A stretch of 37,659 nucleotides of DNA from Bacteroidaceae bacterium (GCA_017516885.1 JAFXAR010000017.1:1-37659); one strand, 5' to 3'; positions 15,408 to 24,419 are shown, numbered from the stretch's first letter. The notes: a model not told the origin generated them from the letters alone. Translations and numbers: made by a program.

Positions 15408-16772
15408 ATGACAACAACACAAAAAATTCAAAAAAGGCTGAACGACTCTAAGGCAATGCGTTGGACCGCTCTAGGCGTTGTTGCGTTCACAATGATGGCA
15501 GCATACTTCGTAAACGACGTTGTTGCTCCACTAAAGAACATGCTTGAAAGCGACTTAGGCTGGAACAGCACTGAGTTCGGATTCTTCACCGGTGCATACA
15601 GTTTCCTTAATGTATTCCTGCTAATGCTTATATGGGGAGGATTCATACTCGACAAGTTTGGAGTGCGCTTTACCGGAAAGCTTGCAGCAATACTCATGGT
15701 TCTTGGTACAGCCATGGAGTTCTATGCTCTTGAATACATGGGTGACAGCACAGATACCATTTTGGGCTACAAAACTAGTGTAGCCGTTGCATCTGCCGGA
15801 TATGCAATTTTCGGAGTCGGAGCAGAAGTTGCAGGTATAACAGTCACAAAAATTATTGCAAAATGGTTTAAAGGCAAAGAGATGGCTACAGCCATGGGCG
15901 TACAGGTTGCACTTGCACGCATCGGTTCACAAGCAGCATATTCAGTAGCCATACCAGTTGCACGTTCTTTCGGTTTATCAATGCCAGTGCTTATAGGATT
16001 GGTGCTTCTTGCCGGAGGACTTATCGCATTCTTCATCTTCTCAATAATGGACAAGAAACTTGACAAGCAGGTTTCAGAAGAACCCAGCATTGACGATGAT
16101 GAAGAAAAGTTCTCATTCGCTGACGTAAAGAGCATATTGACCAATAATGGTTTCTGGCTCATTGCATTACTTTGTGTACTTTTCTACTCATGCGTGTTCC
16201 CATTCCAGAAATTTGCTACAGAACTTCTCGTTAACAAATACTCAATAAACGAATCATTGGCTGGTACGGTAGTAGGTCTCCCGGCTCTTGGCGCACTGAT
16301 ACTGACACCAATATTCGGCGGCATTGTCGATAAGAAAGGTAAAGGAGCCTCAATCATGTTGCTTGGCGCAGCCATGCTCATTTTTGTACACGCGATATAT
16401 GCAGTTCCAATGATAACATCAAGCTGGATTGCAATAATACTGATGCTCATCCTTGGTATCGCATTCTCTTTGGTACCGTCAGCTATGTGGCCTGCCGTTG
16501 CAAAAATATTCCCTTCACACCAGCTTGGAACAGCATACGCCCTTATATTCTTCATACAGAACATAGGACTTTGGGGAGTTCCCAACATCATTGGCATGAT
16601 ACTTGACAATTTCTGTGTAATCAGCACCGTGGGAGACACCAAGATGTACGACTACACTCTCCCTGAAATAACCTTCACCGGCATTGCAGTTTTGTCACTG
16701 ATAATCGCATTCATGCTGAAAAAAGTAGACAAGAAGAAGGGATATGGTCTTGAAGAGAGCAATATCAAATAA
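15408..16772 (+). CDS. MFSD1-like major facilitator transporter, probable dipeptide carrier
   Basis: A 454-residue inner-membrane MFS protein with about 12 hydrophobic helices and a charged central loop (residues about 215-240). It is strikingly similar to MFSD1, the lysosomal dipeptide uniporter. Shared stretches include 'WFKGKE', 'ARIGS', the pre-TM7 'FPF', 'ALWP/SAMWP' and the late block 'HQLGTAYALIFFIQNIGLW'. Glu140 (GVGAEV) and Arg171 (LARIGS) are 31 residues apart, the same spacing as Glu150 and Arg181 of human MFSD1, which I recall as contacting the peptide termini. Sitting just after a dipeptide-releasing S9 peptidase, it would import the products. Alternatives are other organic anions. 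A strong terminator follows. Confidence 0.8.
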   Translation: MTTTQKIQKRLNDSKAMRWTALGVVAFTMMAAYFVNDVVAPLKNMLESDLGWNSTEFGFFTGAYSFLNVFLLMLIWGGFILDKFGVRFTGKLAAILMVLGTAMEFYALEYMGDSTDTILGYKTSVAVASAGYAIFGVGAEVAGITVTKIIAKWFKGKEMATAMGVQVALARIGSQAAYSVAIPVARSFGLSMPVLIGLVLLAGGLIAFFIFSIMDKKLDKQVSEEPSIDDDEEKFSFADVKSILTNNGFWLIALLCVLFYSCVFPFQKFATELLVNKYSINESLAGTVVGLPALGALILTPIFGGIVDKKGKGASIMLLGAAMLIFVHAIYAVPMITSSWIAIILMLILGIAFSLVPSAMWPAVAKIFPSHQLGTAYALIFFIQNIGLWGVPNIIGMILDNFCVISTVGDTKMYDYTLPEITFTGIAVLSLIIAFMLKKVDKKKGYGLEESNIK

Positions 16773-16803
16773 ACAAGACAGAATAATTGAAAGTATCAAA
16801 AAA

Positions 16804-16830
16804 ATACCGCCCTAAGGCGGTATTTTTTTT
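16804..16830 (+). terminator. Terminator of the peptidase-MFS operon
   Basis: ATACCGCC, loop CTAA, GGCGGTAT and then a run of eight T. It starts about 30 bp after the MFS stop codon. Confidence 0.9.
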
Positions 16831-16845
16831 GCAGGCATAATGCAA

Positions 16846-17016
16846 TCAGTTAAGCACAAATTCCCTTAAATCACCGTTAACGCTCTTCTCTACCCTGAAG
16901 TTTCTTGCAAAGTTCCTTATGAACTCAATGGAAGATACCGTTGGAGCGGGAAATTTTTCCTTTTTCAAAGCCTTTCTGATAAGCATTTCCGAAATTCGTG
17001 TAGATTTTTTATCCAT
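16846..17016 (-). CDS. Small conserved-looking protein downstream of the sigma factor
   Basis: A 56-residue ORF from ATG (17016) to TGA (16846-16848). It starts MDKKSTRISEMLIRKALKKE and ends in 'FIRNFARNFRVEKSVNGDLREFVLN'. It is basic, mostly helical by composition, without signal peptide or membrane segment. It uses the gap between the MFS terminator and the sigma gene neatly, and its codon use looks coding. I do not recognise a domain; the 'NFARNFRVEKS' end looks like a conserved Bacteroidales small protein, but this is from memory. It is separated from the sigma gene by a stem-loop (17075-17110), so it could be a read-through partner or have its own promoter. Confidence 0.6.
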   Translation of the reverse strand: MDKKSTRISEMLIRKALKKEKFPAPTVSSIEFIRNFARNFRVEKSVNGDLREFVLN

Positions 17017-17074
17017 AGGCAAATTTATTTTTTAAGCGTTCTTTGTATTATTAACGCACGGCGCACTAAAATAG

Positions 17075-17110
17075 TATATGCCGCAAGAAGAAAATCTTCT
17101 GCGGCATATA
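17075..17110 (-). terminator. Stem-loop between sigma gene and 56-residue ORF
   Basis: TATATGCCGC-A-AGAAGA pairs with TCTTCTGCGGCATATA with one bulged base and a short loop. On the minus strand CTATTTTAG follows. It probably ends or attenuates the sigma-factor transcript. A second possible stem (ATATGC/GGCC with AAACCG...CGGTTT inside) lies at about 17133-17186, at the sigma stop codon. Confidence 0.6.
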
Positions 17111-17184
17111 ACACCAACCCAATTACTTAATTATATGCGGCCTTGGAAACCGCTATAAACGGTTTACTGCATGGCCGGCATATC

Positions 17185-17778
17185 CTACTCCATTTCCAGC
17201 GAAACATTCTTCTCCATGGCAATGCGGCGCATGTTAAGTATTGCATAGCGCATGCGGCCAAGAGCTGTGTTTATGCTAACGCCGGTAATATCGGCAATCT
17301 CCTTAAAGGAAAGGTCCTGATAATATCGCATAAACACAACCTCGCGCTGGCAATCGGGAAGTTCATCCACAAGCGCGCGCACATCCTTCAGCACCTGGTC
17401 ATTTACAAGAGTGTTCTCAATGTTACCCTCCGACAGCTTAGCGTCATTCAGCAAGTCAATCTCGGTCTCGTCATTCGATACAAGGTTCTCATTCCTCTCA
17501 ATGCGGAACTGGTCAATTACCAGATTGTGGGCTATACGGGTAATCCACGCAGCGAATTTGCCATCATTGGTATAACGGCCCTGCTGAAGGGTTACAATAG
17601 CCTTCACAAAAGTCTCCTGGAAGATGTCCTCTGCCACCTCCTTTGAGCGTACTATAAAATATATGTAATTGTACAACCTGCTCTGATGACGATTCAAAAG
17701 TACATCAAATGCTGAATTATTGCCTTCCAAATAAAGTGAGACCAACATATCATCGGTCATCTGCTTCATGTTCTCCAT
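17185..17778 (-). CDS. ECF-type RNA polymerase sigma-70 factor
   Basis: A 197-residue sigma factor with region 2 at about 20-95 ('AFDVLLNRHQSRLYNYIYFIV', 'AEDIFQETFVKA', 'FAAWITRIAHNLVIDQFR') for core and -10 binding. Region 4 at about 130-185 ('LPDCQREVVFMRYYQDLSFKEIADITGVSINTALGRMRYA') is a helix-turn-helix. Unusually, the linker is acidic and Asn-rich. No anti-sigma gene or TonB-type receptor is adjacent, so it is not a SusCD-type or FecI-type sigma; a housekeeping or stress ECF is more likely. A symmetric region upstream (17868-17925) may control it. The 56-residue ORF follows. Confidence 0.9.
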   Translation of the reverse strand: MENMKQMTDDMLVSLYLEGNNSAFDVLLNRHQSRLYNYIYFIVRSKEVAEDIFQETFVKAIVTLQQGRYTNDGKFAAWITRIAHNLVIDQFRIERNENLVSNDETEIDLLNDAKLSEGNIENTLVNDQVLKDVRALVDELPDCQREVVFMRYYQDLSFKEIADITGVSINTALGRMRYAILNMRRIAMEKNVSLEME

Positions 17779-17867
17779 TATGTAAATCTTATTGTTTGGA
17801 GTAGAATTTTTCTATAGGCAATTTGTTTTTACAGGTTATTATTGAATTGAATTCTGTTGCTTTCTGC

Positions 17868-17925
17868 CTTTACTTTCCTTAAGGAAACGAGCAGTTTTTC
17901 ACTTTACCGGTGGCAAAGTAAAGCA
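17868..17925 (-). promoter_or_regulatory. Symmetric region upstream of the sigma gene
   Basis: TTTCCTTAAGGAAA (17874-17887) is a perfect 14-bp palindrome. CTTTACTTT begins near 17868 and its reverse complement AAAGTAAAG recurs near 17914. On the minus strand TTACTTTG is one base from the -7 consensus. The region probably contains the sigma promoter and possible operators; no regulator can be named. Confidence 0.4.
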
Positions 17926-17977
17926 ATTATTGTCTTAAAACCAAATAATTTTACAAAAAAATGCATTTGGCATACAA

Positions 17978-18009
17978 TATAGGGGCGCAATTGACGTTTG
18001 CACCCCTAT
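17978..18009 (-). terminator. Stem-loop after fmt
   Basis: TAGGGGCGCAA pairs with TTTGCACCCCTA with one mismatch, 20 bp past the fmt stop codon. There is no U-tract on the minus strand, so the terminator call rests on position and stem only. Confidence 0.5.
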
Positions 18010-18028
18010 TCTATGCTAAATGCAATTA

Positions 18029-19024
18029 TCACAATACTGTCTTAACGCCCTCCATTGAGAAGCCGCGCAAAAGGTCGGCAACCGGCATGCGCTTTTTGCC
18101 TGCAAGCTGCACATCGGCAAGCGAAACATACCCATCCTGCACTGCAACCTTTACAAAAGACTTTCCATCGGTCAGCAATGTTCCGCAGTTTTTGCCATGT
18201 TCGCAGAGCTCTTTCTCCACCTTATATATTTTAAGGGCGAACTTTTCTCCTGCACTGTTCTCAAGTTCGCACCACGCTGCCGGATAGGGCGACATGCCAC
18301 GCACAAAATCATACACACGCCCAACGCTGCTGTTCCAGTTGATGCGGCATGTGTCACGGAAAATCTTCGGTGCAGGCCGCAAATCCTCCTCGCTTATATA
18401 CATCTCGCTCTGCGCAACAGAGACTGCACTGCCCTTCACAATTGCCTCCACTGTGCGAAGCACTGTATCACCGCCCTGAAGCATCAGCTTGTCGTGCAGC
18501 GTTCCGGCCGTGTCACACTCCTCAATGGGAACAATGTCACGGTAAATAACGTCGCCAGTGTCAATCTCATGCTTAAGGAAGAAAGTAGTAACGCCGGTTT
18601 CCTTGTCGCCGTTTATAATTGCCCAGTTTATTGGAGCAGCGCCGCGATACTGCGGCAGGAGCGATGCGTGCAGATTGAATGTGCCTAAACGCGGCATGTT
18701 CCAAACACTCTCGGGCAGCATTCTGAATGCCACAACAATCTGCAAGTCGGCCCTCCACTCGCGCAGTGCCGCCTGAAAGGCTTCGTCCTTTAATGATTCA
18801 GGCTGGAGCACCGGAAGATTCTCCGCCACAGCAAACTGCTTCACCGGACTCATTAGCAGCTGGTTTCCGCGCTTGTTTATCATTTTGTCGGGCATTGTCA
18901 CAACGCCGGCAATCTCATATCCGCAATCGGAGCAGGCACGCTGCTTCTCAAGCAAACGGCGCAAGGGCTCAACCGCAAAGTCGGGCGTTCCAAGATATAC
19001 TATTCTTAATTTTTCCATATTCAA
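18029..19024 (-). CDS. fmt: Methionyl-tRNA formyltransferase
   Basis: It transfers the formyl group of 10-formyl-THF to Met-tRNAfMet for initiation. At 331 residues it has the normal length. The N-terminal domain shows 'RIVYLGTPDFAVEPL', the folate/catalytic motif 'FNLHASLLPQYRGAAPINWAI' (Asn-x-His) and 'GVTTFFLKHEIDTGDVI' with the catalytic Asp. The C-terminal OB-like tRNA-binding domain begins near residue 210. The Met at residue 3 is an alternative start. It follows the ClC gene by 63 bp in a minus-strand translation-gene block, and a degenerate AAACAGCTTC-like element lies in that gap (about 19045-19075). Confidence 0.95.
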   Translation of the reverse strand: MNMEKLRIVYLGTPDFAVEPLRRLLEKQRACSDCGYEIAGVVTMPDKMINKRGNQLLMSPVKQFAVAENLPVLQPESLKDEAFQAALREWRADLQIVVAFRMLPESVWNMPRLGTFNLHASLLPQYRGAAPINWAIINGDKETGVTTFFLKHEIDTGDVIYRDIVPIEECDTAGTLHDKLMLQGGDTVLRTVEAIVKGSAVSVAQSEMYISEEDLRPAPKIFRDTCRINWNSSVGRVYDFVRGMSPYPAAWCELENSAGEKFALKIYKVEKELCEHGKNCGTLLTDGKSFVKVAVQDGYVSLADVQLAGKKRMPVADLLRGFSMEGVKTVL

Positions 19025-19087
19025 AAAAACGGTTTATAAGTCTTTAGCCTTAGGGAAGCTGTTCAATAAAGAAATACGAACTGTTTA

Positions 19088-20878
19088 CTAATCCGAAGTA
19101 AATTCAAGCAAAGTCTTTCTGTAGGCTGTGAATATTGCCGATTTTGATATAAATCCGATATATTCGCCGCTAATATCCTCAACAGGCAGATTCCATGCTC
19201 CGGTCTCCTCAAACTTTCTCATCACAGCCTCCATTGGCTCTTCTATGCTGAGCCTTTCAGGGACTTGCCTCATGAGCGCTGCCACTGAATATCTGTGATA
19301 AAGTTCCTGTCTGAACATTATGTGCCTTATATCATCGAGATATATTATTCCCACAAGACGGTCACCGGCATCAACCACCGGGAAGATGTTGCGCTTGGTC
19401 TTTGCAACAACTGCAGTAAGCGCTCCCAAGTCCATATCGGGGCGAACTTTCATGAAGTTCTTCTCAATAACATCGGCAACCTTAAGTATTGTAAGCACCG
19501 CCTGGTCCTTGTGGTGGGTAATGAGCTCTCCGCGCTGCGCAAGGCGCACTGCATAGATATTGTTGCTGTCGAATATCCTCACTGTAAGATACGACGACAC
19601 CGATACAATCATCAACGGAAGGAACAAGGCATATCCTCCTGTTAGTTCTGCAATAAGGAACACGCCGGTCAACGGCGCATGAAACACTCCCGACATAAGG
19701 GCGGCCATGCCAAAAAGAGCAAAGTTCTTGTCCGACACAAGCACTCCCATCCCGCTCATATTGCACAGGTTTGCAAACAGATAGCCGGTTACACAGCCCA
19801 GGAAAAGGCTTGGTGCGAATATACCGCCGCATCCGCCGCCGCAGTTCGTTACAGTGGAAGCCACAGCCTTGAACATTATCACAAAGAACATATATACAAA
19901 AATGAACTTTGCCTGGCCATAGAAGAGCGAATTGTCAAGGATAATATTCTCGGAACTGCCGTTTATCAGATGAATGATAGTCTCATAGCCCTCGCCGTAA
20001 AGCGGCGGAAAAAGAAATATAAGCACGCTAAGCACGCTGCCGCCTATAAGCAGTTTAATATATGGGGAAGAGAGTTTCTTGAACTGTCTTTCAATAGCTA
20101 TGGTGACATGCGTAAAATAGAGGGAAACAAGGCCGCATACTATTCCAAGCAGAATAACATAGGGAACACGCGCAATGCTGAAGGCGTTCTCCATGTGGAA
20201 TTCAAACGTGGCTTCTGTGCCCATAAGCACATACGACAGCGTTGCCGCCGTAACGCTTGATATAAGCAATGGCAGAAGCGACGACATAGTGAGGTCAAGC
20301 ATAAGCACCTCAATCACGAAAACCAATCCGGCAATGGGAGCTTTGAAGATGCCCGACACAGCACCTGCAGCACCGCAGCCAATGAGCAGCATCATCACCT
20401 TCTTCTCCATCTTGAAGAAACTGCCAAGATTAGAGCCAATGGCCGAGCCAGTCATCACAATAGGCGACTCAGCACCCACAGAACCTCCGAAACCGATTGT
20501 TATGCTGCTGGCAAAGAGCGACGACCATGTGTTGTGGCGGCGAATCCTTCCCTTGCGGCACGATATGGCATAGAGCACCTTTGTAACGCCATGGCTAATG
20601 TCGTCACGCACTATCTTGCGTATGAAAAGCCCGGTAATGAAAATTCCTATAACAGGATATACCAAATAGAGCCAATTGAAAGAGTCGGCATCAAATTCTC
20701 CGGTCAGCAGATGCTGTATAAAATGAATAAGGTGCTTCAGGAGATACGCAGCAAGAGCCGACAGAACGCCTACCACAAAGCTCAATATAAGAATAAACTG
20801 GCTTTGCGGAATATGCTTTTCGCGCCATGCTATAAAGCGGTCGAGCAACCCTGCCTCTTTGTTTCTCTCCTCCATCAC
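19088..20878 (-). CDS. ClC-family chloride channel/transporter with CBS domains
   Basis: A 596-residue inner-membrane ClC protein. The filter motifs are partly changed but readable: 'GAESP' replaces GREGP and keeps the gating Glu at the same position, and 'GGIFAP' is canonical. Tyr in 'SNNIYAVRLAQRG' fits the central Tyr. The first motif (GSGIP) is degenerate ('ISHGVTKV'). After about 440 membrane residues come two CBS domains (about 465-590), a cytosolic regulatory pair that often binds adenine nucleotides. The kept gating Glu favours a H+/Cl- antiporter. The ATG overlaps the tsaC stop codon by 4 bp, so the two are translationally coupled. Confidence 0.9.
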   Translation of the reverse strand: MMEERNKEAGLLDRFIAWREKHIPQSQFILILSFVVGVLSALAAYLLKHLIHFIQHLLTGEFDADSFNWLYLVYPVIGIFITGLFIRKIVRDDISHGVTKVLYAISCRKGRIRRHNTWSSLFASSITIGFGGSVGAESPIVMTGSAIGSNLGSFFKMEKKVMMLLIGCGAAGAVSGIFKAPIAGLVFVIEVLMLDLTMSSLLPLLISSVTAATLSYVLMGTEATFEFHMENAFSIARVPYVILLGIVCGLVSLYFTHVTIAIERQFKKLSSPYIKLLIGGSVLSVLIFLFPPLYGEGYETIIHLINGSSENIILDNSLFYGQAKFIFVYMFFVIMFKAVASTVTNCGGGCGGIFAPSLFLGCVTGYLFANLCNMSGMGVLVSDKNFALFGMAALMSGVFHAPLTGVFLIAELTGGYALFLPLMIVSVSSYLTVRIFDSNNIYAVRLAQRGELITHHKDQAVLTILKVADVIEKNFMKVRPDMDLGALTAVVAKTKRNIFPVVDAGDRLVGIIYLDDIRHIMFRQELYHRYSVAALMRQVPERLSIEEPMEAVMRKFEETGAWNLPVEDISGEYIGFISKSAIFTAYRKTLLEFTSD

Positions 20879-21447
20879 TCTCTTATTATTGACACCGCTC
20901 CATTTGCGGCAAGTTTTATTATGCTTGATGATTTCGCCTTGCCCTTCTCCATCTGGCGGTAGTTCACCACATAATCTACAGCGTCAATTATCTCCTTGCT
21001 AATCTCGCTGAAATTGCCAGGAGCGCTCTCGCCGCTTATATTTGCAGACGTTGAGACCACGGCCTTCTGAAATCTGTAGCAAAGTTCCTTTGAAAAGAGT
21101 TCCTGTGTAACCCTTATGCCCACGCTGCCATCCTCAGCAACAAGCGCCGGCGCAACATTGCGCGCACCGTCATATATTATTGTAAGCGGCTTTGTTGTAA
21201 GTTCAATCAAGTCCCATGCAACTGCCGGAACATCCCCCACATAACGTGCCAGACGGTCGGCGCTGTCAACAAGGAGAAGCATAGCCTTGCTGTCGGCACG
21301 CCTCTTAATCTCATACACACGCTTCACCGCATCGGCATTTGACGCATCACATCCAATGCCCCATACGGTATCTGTCGGATAGAGTATCACTCCACCCCTG
21401 CGCATTACCTCAACGCACTTTTTTGCCTCGTATGCTATAGTTCCCAT
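20875..21447 (-). CDS. Threonylcarbamoyl-AMP synthase (Sua5/YciO/YrdC family)
   Basis: It makes threonylcarbamoyl-AMP from Thr, bicarbonate and ATP, the first step of t6A37 synthesis. Visible motifs are 'GGVILYPTDTVWGIGCDA' (start of the YrdC fold), 'KRRADSKAMLLLV' (nucleotide-binding Lys/Arg) and 'STSANISGE' near the C-terminus. At 190 residues it is the short TsaC type without a Sua5 C-terminal domain. It lies 8 bp after prfC and overlaps the ClC gene by 4 bp. MtaB at 4938-6263 acts on the same tRNA position. YciO-type paralogues cannot be excluded by motif alone. Confidence 0.85.
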   Translation of the reverse strand: MGTIAYEAKKCVEVMRRGGVILYPTDTVWGIGCDASNADAVKRVYEIKRRADSKAMLLLVDSADRLARYVGDVPAVAWDLIELTTKPLTIIYDGARNVAPALVAEDGSVGIRVTQELFSKELCYRFQKAVVSTSANISGESAPGNFSEISKEIIDAVDYVVNYRQMEKGKAKSSSIIKLAANGAVSIIRE

Positions 21448-21455
21448 GGTATATG

Positions 21456-23030
21456 TCAGAATTCACTTGTAAAATGGAAACGAATTCCCTTGAAATCGTT
21501 CTGCGCCATCTGAAGCACATAATTACTGTCGGCAAGGAACACATCGCGCCCCTCAATATCCTTTGCCATGTACTGGTACTTGCGTTTCTTGAAGTTTTCA
21601 AGCTCAGCAGGGTCATCGCCCTCAATCCAGCATGCCTTGTAAAGGTTTACAGGTTCCCAGCGGCACTTGGCATTATACTCGTTCTCAAGGCGGTACTGAA
21701 TAACCTCAAACTGCAACTGCCCTACTGTACCTATCAGCTTGCGGCCATTATGCTGGTTCACAAAAAGCTGCGCGACGCCCTCGCCCATAAGCTGGTCAAT
21801 ACCCTTAGCAAGCTGCTTTGTCTTCATTGGGTCGGCATTCTCTATATACTTGAACATTTCAGGCGAAAAGCTTGGCAAGCCCTTGAAATGCAAAAGCTCG
21901 CCCTCAGTCAGGGTATCGCCAATCTTGAAGTTTCCTGTATCGGGAAGACCAATTATATCACCGGGATAAGCCTCCTCAATGGTGCTCTTGCGCTGCGCCA
22001 TAAACTGCGTGGGCGAAGAGAAACGCATGTCCTTGCCCAGACGTATGTGACGATAGGGAGTATTGCGCACAAACTTGCCCGAACAAATTTTGCAGAAAGC
22101 AACGCAAGAACGGTGGTTAGGGTCAATGTTTGCTGTTATCTTGAAGATGAATCCCGTGAATTTGGAATCTTCGGGGTTCACCACTCTCTCTACCGCCTGC
22201 ACCGGACGCGGACTTGGCGCAATCTTAACAAAACAGTCAAGCAGTTCCTGCACGCCAAAGTTATTGAGCGCCGAACCGAAGAACACGGGAGCGACCTTTG
22301 CGTCAAGATAATCCTGCACGTCAAATTCAGGATATACGCCCTCCACAAGTTCAAGGTCGGAACGGAGCTTAAAGGCAAGGTCCTCGCCAATGTTCCTGTC
22401 AAGTTCGTCGCTGTTTATGTCAACCTCCACCTTTTCCGTAACCTTCTGCTTGTTCGGTGTAAAGAGGTCAAGTTTCTGTTCATATATATTATATACGCCC
22501 TTAAAGCGTGCGCCCTGGTCAATAGGCCAGCTGAGCGGACGTACTGAAATCTGCAGTTCGCTCTCAAGTTCGTCAAGCAGTTCAAAGGGGTCGCGTCCCT
22601 CGCGGTCCATCTTGTTCACATAAACAATAACCGGAGTGTTGCGCATGCGGCACACGGCCATAAGCTTGCGCGTCTGCGTCTCAACGCCCTTTGCGCTATC
22701 CACAACAATTATAACGCTGTCAACGGCTGTGAGCGTGCGGAAAGTGTCCTCGGCAAAGTCCTGGTGACCCGGAGTGTCAAGGATATTTATCTTATACCCT
22801 TCATAGTCAAACTCCATCACAGAGGTTGTTACCGAAATGCCGCGCTGCTTCTCAATCTCCATCCAGTCCGACGTAGCAGTCTTCTTTATCTTGTTCGACT
22901 TTACCGCACCGGCCACCTGAATCTGGCCGCCGAAGAGAAGCAATTTCTCTGTCAATGTTGTCTTTCCGGCATCCGGGTGCGATATAATCGCAAATGTTCT
23001 TCTTCTTCCAATCTCTTCCTGAATACTCAT
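21456..23030 (-). CDS. prfC: Peptide chain release factor 3
   Basis: A GTPase that recycles RF1/RF2 from the ribosome. It has the P-loop '[14 protein letters not shown]', '[10 protein letters not shown]' (switch I), 'DTPGHQDF' (switch II), '[18 protein letters not shown]' and the C-terminal '[21 protein letters not shown]'. Its 524 residues equal the E. coli length. The start ATG is preceded by AT-rich sequence without a Shine-Dalgarno site. A degenerate AAACAGC element lies about 40 bp upstream. tsaC follows after 8 bp. Confidence 0.96.
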   Translation of the reverse strand: MSIQEEIGRRRTFAIISHPDAGKTTLTEKLLLFGGQIQVAGAVKSNKIKKTATSDWMEIEKQRGISVTTSVMEFDYEGYKINILDTPGHQDFAEDTFRTLTAVDSVIIVVDSAKGVETQTRKLMAVCRMRNTPVIVYVNKMDREGRDPFELLDELESELQISVRPLSWPIDQGARFKGVYNIYEQKLDLFTPNKQKVTEKVEVDINSDELDRNIGEDLAFKLRSDLELVEGVYPEFDVQDYLDAKVAPVFFGSALNNFGVQELLDCFVKIAPSPRPVQAVERVVNPEDSKFTGFIFKITANIDPNHRSCVAFCKICSGKFVRNTPYRHIRLGKDMRFSSPTQFMAQRKSTIEEAYPGDIIGLPDTGNFKIGDTLTEGELLHFKGLPSFSPEMFKYIENADPMKTKQLAKGIDQLMGEGVAQLFVNQHNGRKLIGTVGQLQFEVIQYRLENEYNAKCRWEPVNLYKACWIEGDDPAELENFKKRKYQYMAKDIEGRDVFLADSNYVLQMAQNDFKGIRFHFTSEF

Positions 23031-23088
23031 TTATATAAATATATGGTTTTATCGTTTTACAAATCAGATGCTGTTTGCCAGCAGTTTC

Positions 23089-23640
23089 CTACTCATCATC
23101 CAAATCAAGCCTTCCCTCTTCATCCTCCTTATAATACAAGGAGAGCATTGAGATAAAGCGGCTTATCTCCTCGGCCGCCTTTAGCGTGCCCTCGTTAATC
23201 TCCCTCTTCTGCAACTTCATGAGCCACAGCATATACAAGGCATCGAAGCAGTTCTCCAGTTCGCCCTTGTCGCGGCCGTTGCTCTTGGTGCGGAACTCCA
23301 CAATAAAAGGCAGCGCCTTATAGTACGCAGCCGAATAGACCGGAACTTTTGGCGACTTCAGCAGCCTCAGGTGCAAATCCGTAAGGTTAATAATAACATT
23401 CTTGTTGATTTGCAGATGCCCCTTCTCCGCAACCTCCTCGAGGCGCATCATCTCAATGAGATTGCCGTACCACGAAAGGAGTTCCTGTTGCGCATCGGGC
23501 TGCAGGGCATAAGGTTTAACAACAGCACTCTCTATTCTCTCCAACGAAAGTTCATTGGCGCGTATGAGGTCCTCAACCTGCCACATATACAGCAGATATT
23601 CTGCTATATTCCTTTTTCTTAATTCGCGTGAAATAAACAA
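23089..23640 (-). CDS. DUF4924 family protein
   Basis: A 183-residue cytosolic protein that matches my memory of Bacteroidota DUF4924 proteins: 'RKRNIAEYLLYMWQVEDLIRA' at the start, an all-helical body and an acidic C-terminus ('YYKEDEEGRLDLDDE'). No catalytic motif or signal peptide. It lies between the LysE-type exporter and prfC in the same direction. Function unknown; the neighbours suggest co-expression with the translation genes only. Confidence 0.75.
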   Translation of the reverse strand: MFISRELRKRNIAEYLLYMWQVEDLIRANELSLERIESAVVKPYALQPDAQQELLSWYGNLIEMMRLEEVAEKGHLQINKNVIINLTDLHLRLLKSPKVPVYSAAYYKALPFIVEFRTKSNGRDKGELENCFDALYMLWLMKLQKREINEGTLKAAEEISRFISMLSLYYKEDEEGRLDLDDE

Positions 23641-23642
23641 AG

Positions 23643-23666
23643 CAAAATTCTCTTAGAAGTTGTTTC
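23643..23666 (-). repeat. AAACAGCTTCT-like element, degenerate copy
   Basis: On the minus strand TAGGAAACAACTTCTAAGAG lies just before the DUF4924 start codon. It differs by about two bases from AAACAGCTTCTAA. Confidence 0.35.
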
Positions 23667-24350
23667 CTAATGTAAAGACCAGGTACCGGTGGCCATGAGT
23701 ATGGCTCCAACCAAAGAGCCCACCATTACAGCGCCGCCGATTACTCTGTTTATTATCCAAATTCCGCGCACGTCGAAACTTGCACGCAATTTGCTGATAA
23801 TATAAGTTATAAAGAACCACCAAAGCATAGCTCCGCCAAAGATTGACAGATACCCTATAAACTGGTAGTACAGTTTCTGTTCGGGCAACATAAACTGCAA
23901 AGGCGTGAACAGTCCAAGGAAAAGCAGTATTATAAGCGGATTGGAGAGTGTTATGAAAAATCCTGTAATTCCGTTGTGCAGCAGATTGCTCTTGTTACGG
24001 CTCACATTGCGCGTATTCTGCACCGGGTCGGTGCGGAAAGTATGCAAGCCAAAAATAAACATAATTACAGCACCTACCAGCTGCATCCAAAAGAGAGTAG
24101 ACGCATTGCTTATGAAATCGTAAATGAAAGAGAGGCCATAACCGGTAATAAGAGCATATAGAATGTCGCTCAAAGCTGCGCCTGTGCCAGTAATAAGGCC
24201 GTATGCACGCCCCTTGTTCAGCGTACGCTGAACACAGAGCACTCCCACCGGGCCCATTGGCGCCGATGCCACAATGCCTATAAGTATTCCCTTTACGACA
24301 ATCTCAAGCGGCGTAATCTGAGATAATAGATTCTGAAAGACCTCATCCAT
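23667..24350 (-). CDS. LysE/RhtB family exporter
   Basis: A 227-residue membrane protein of the LysE superfamily (amino-acid efflux). 'GILIGIVASAPMGPVGVLCVQRTLNKG' is the typical first helix and loop with the conserved Gly-Pro. 'GAALSDILYALITGYGL' and 'GFFITLSNPLIILLFLGLF' (the conserved NP in helix 4) follow. About six membrane segments are present. The substrate cannot be told. It is followed by DUF4924 after 26 bp. Confidence 0.88.
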   Translation of the reverse strand: MDEVFQNLLSQITPLEIVVKGILIGIVASAPMGPVGVLCVQRTLNKGRAYGLITGTGAALSDILYALITGYGLSFIYDFISNASTLFWMQLVGAVIMFIFGLHTFRTDPVQNTRNVSRNKSNLLHNGITGFFITLSNPLIILLFLGLFTPLQFMLPEQKLYYQFIGYLSIFGGAMLWWFFITYIISKLRASFDVRGIWIINRVIGGAVMVGSLVGAILMATGTWSLH

Positions 24351-24419
24351 ACTGCAAAGTTGCCATTATTTTCACAAACAGCCCCACATGATAGCGGCTT
24401 TCTGTGCAATGCAATGTTA

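Noticed and set aside
21453-22547. Long plus-strand open frame of 364 codons
   Set aside because: It lies wholly antisense to prfC, whose motifs are unmistakable. Long antisense frames are common opposite biased coding sequence, and the translation shows no family.
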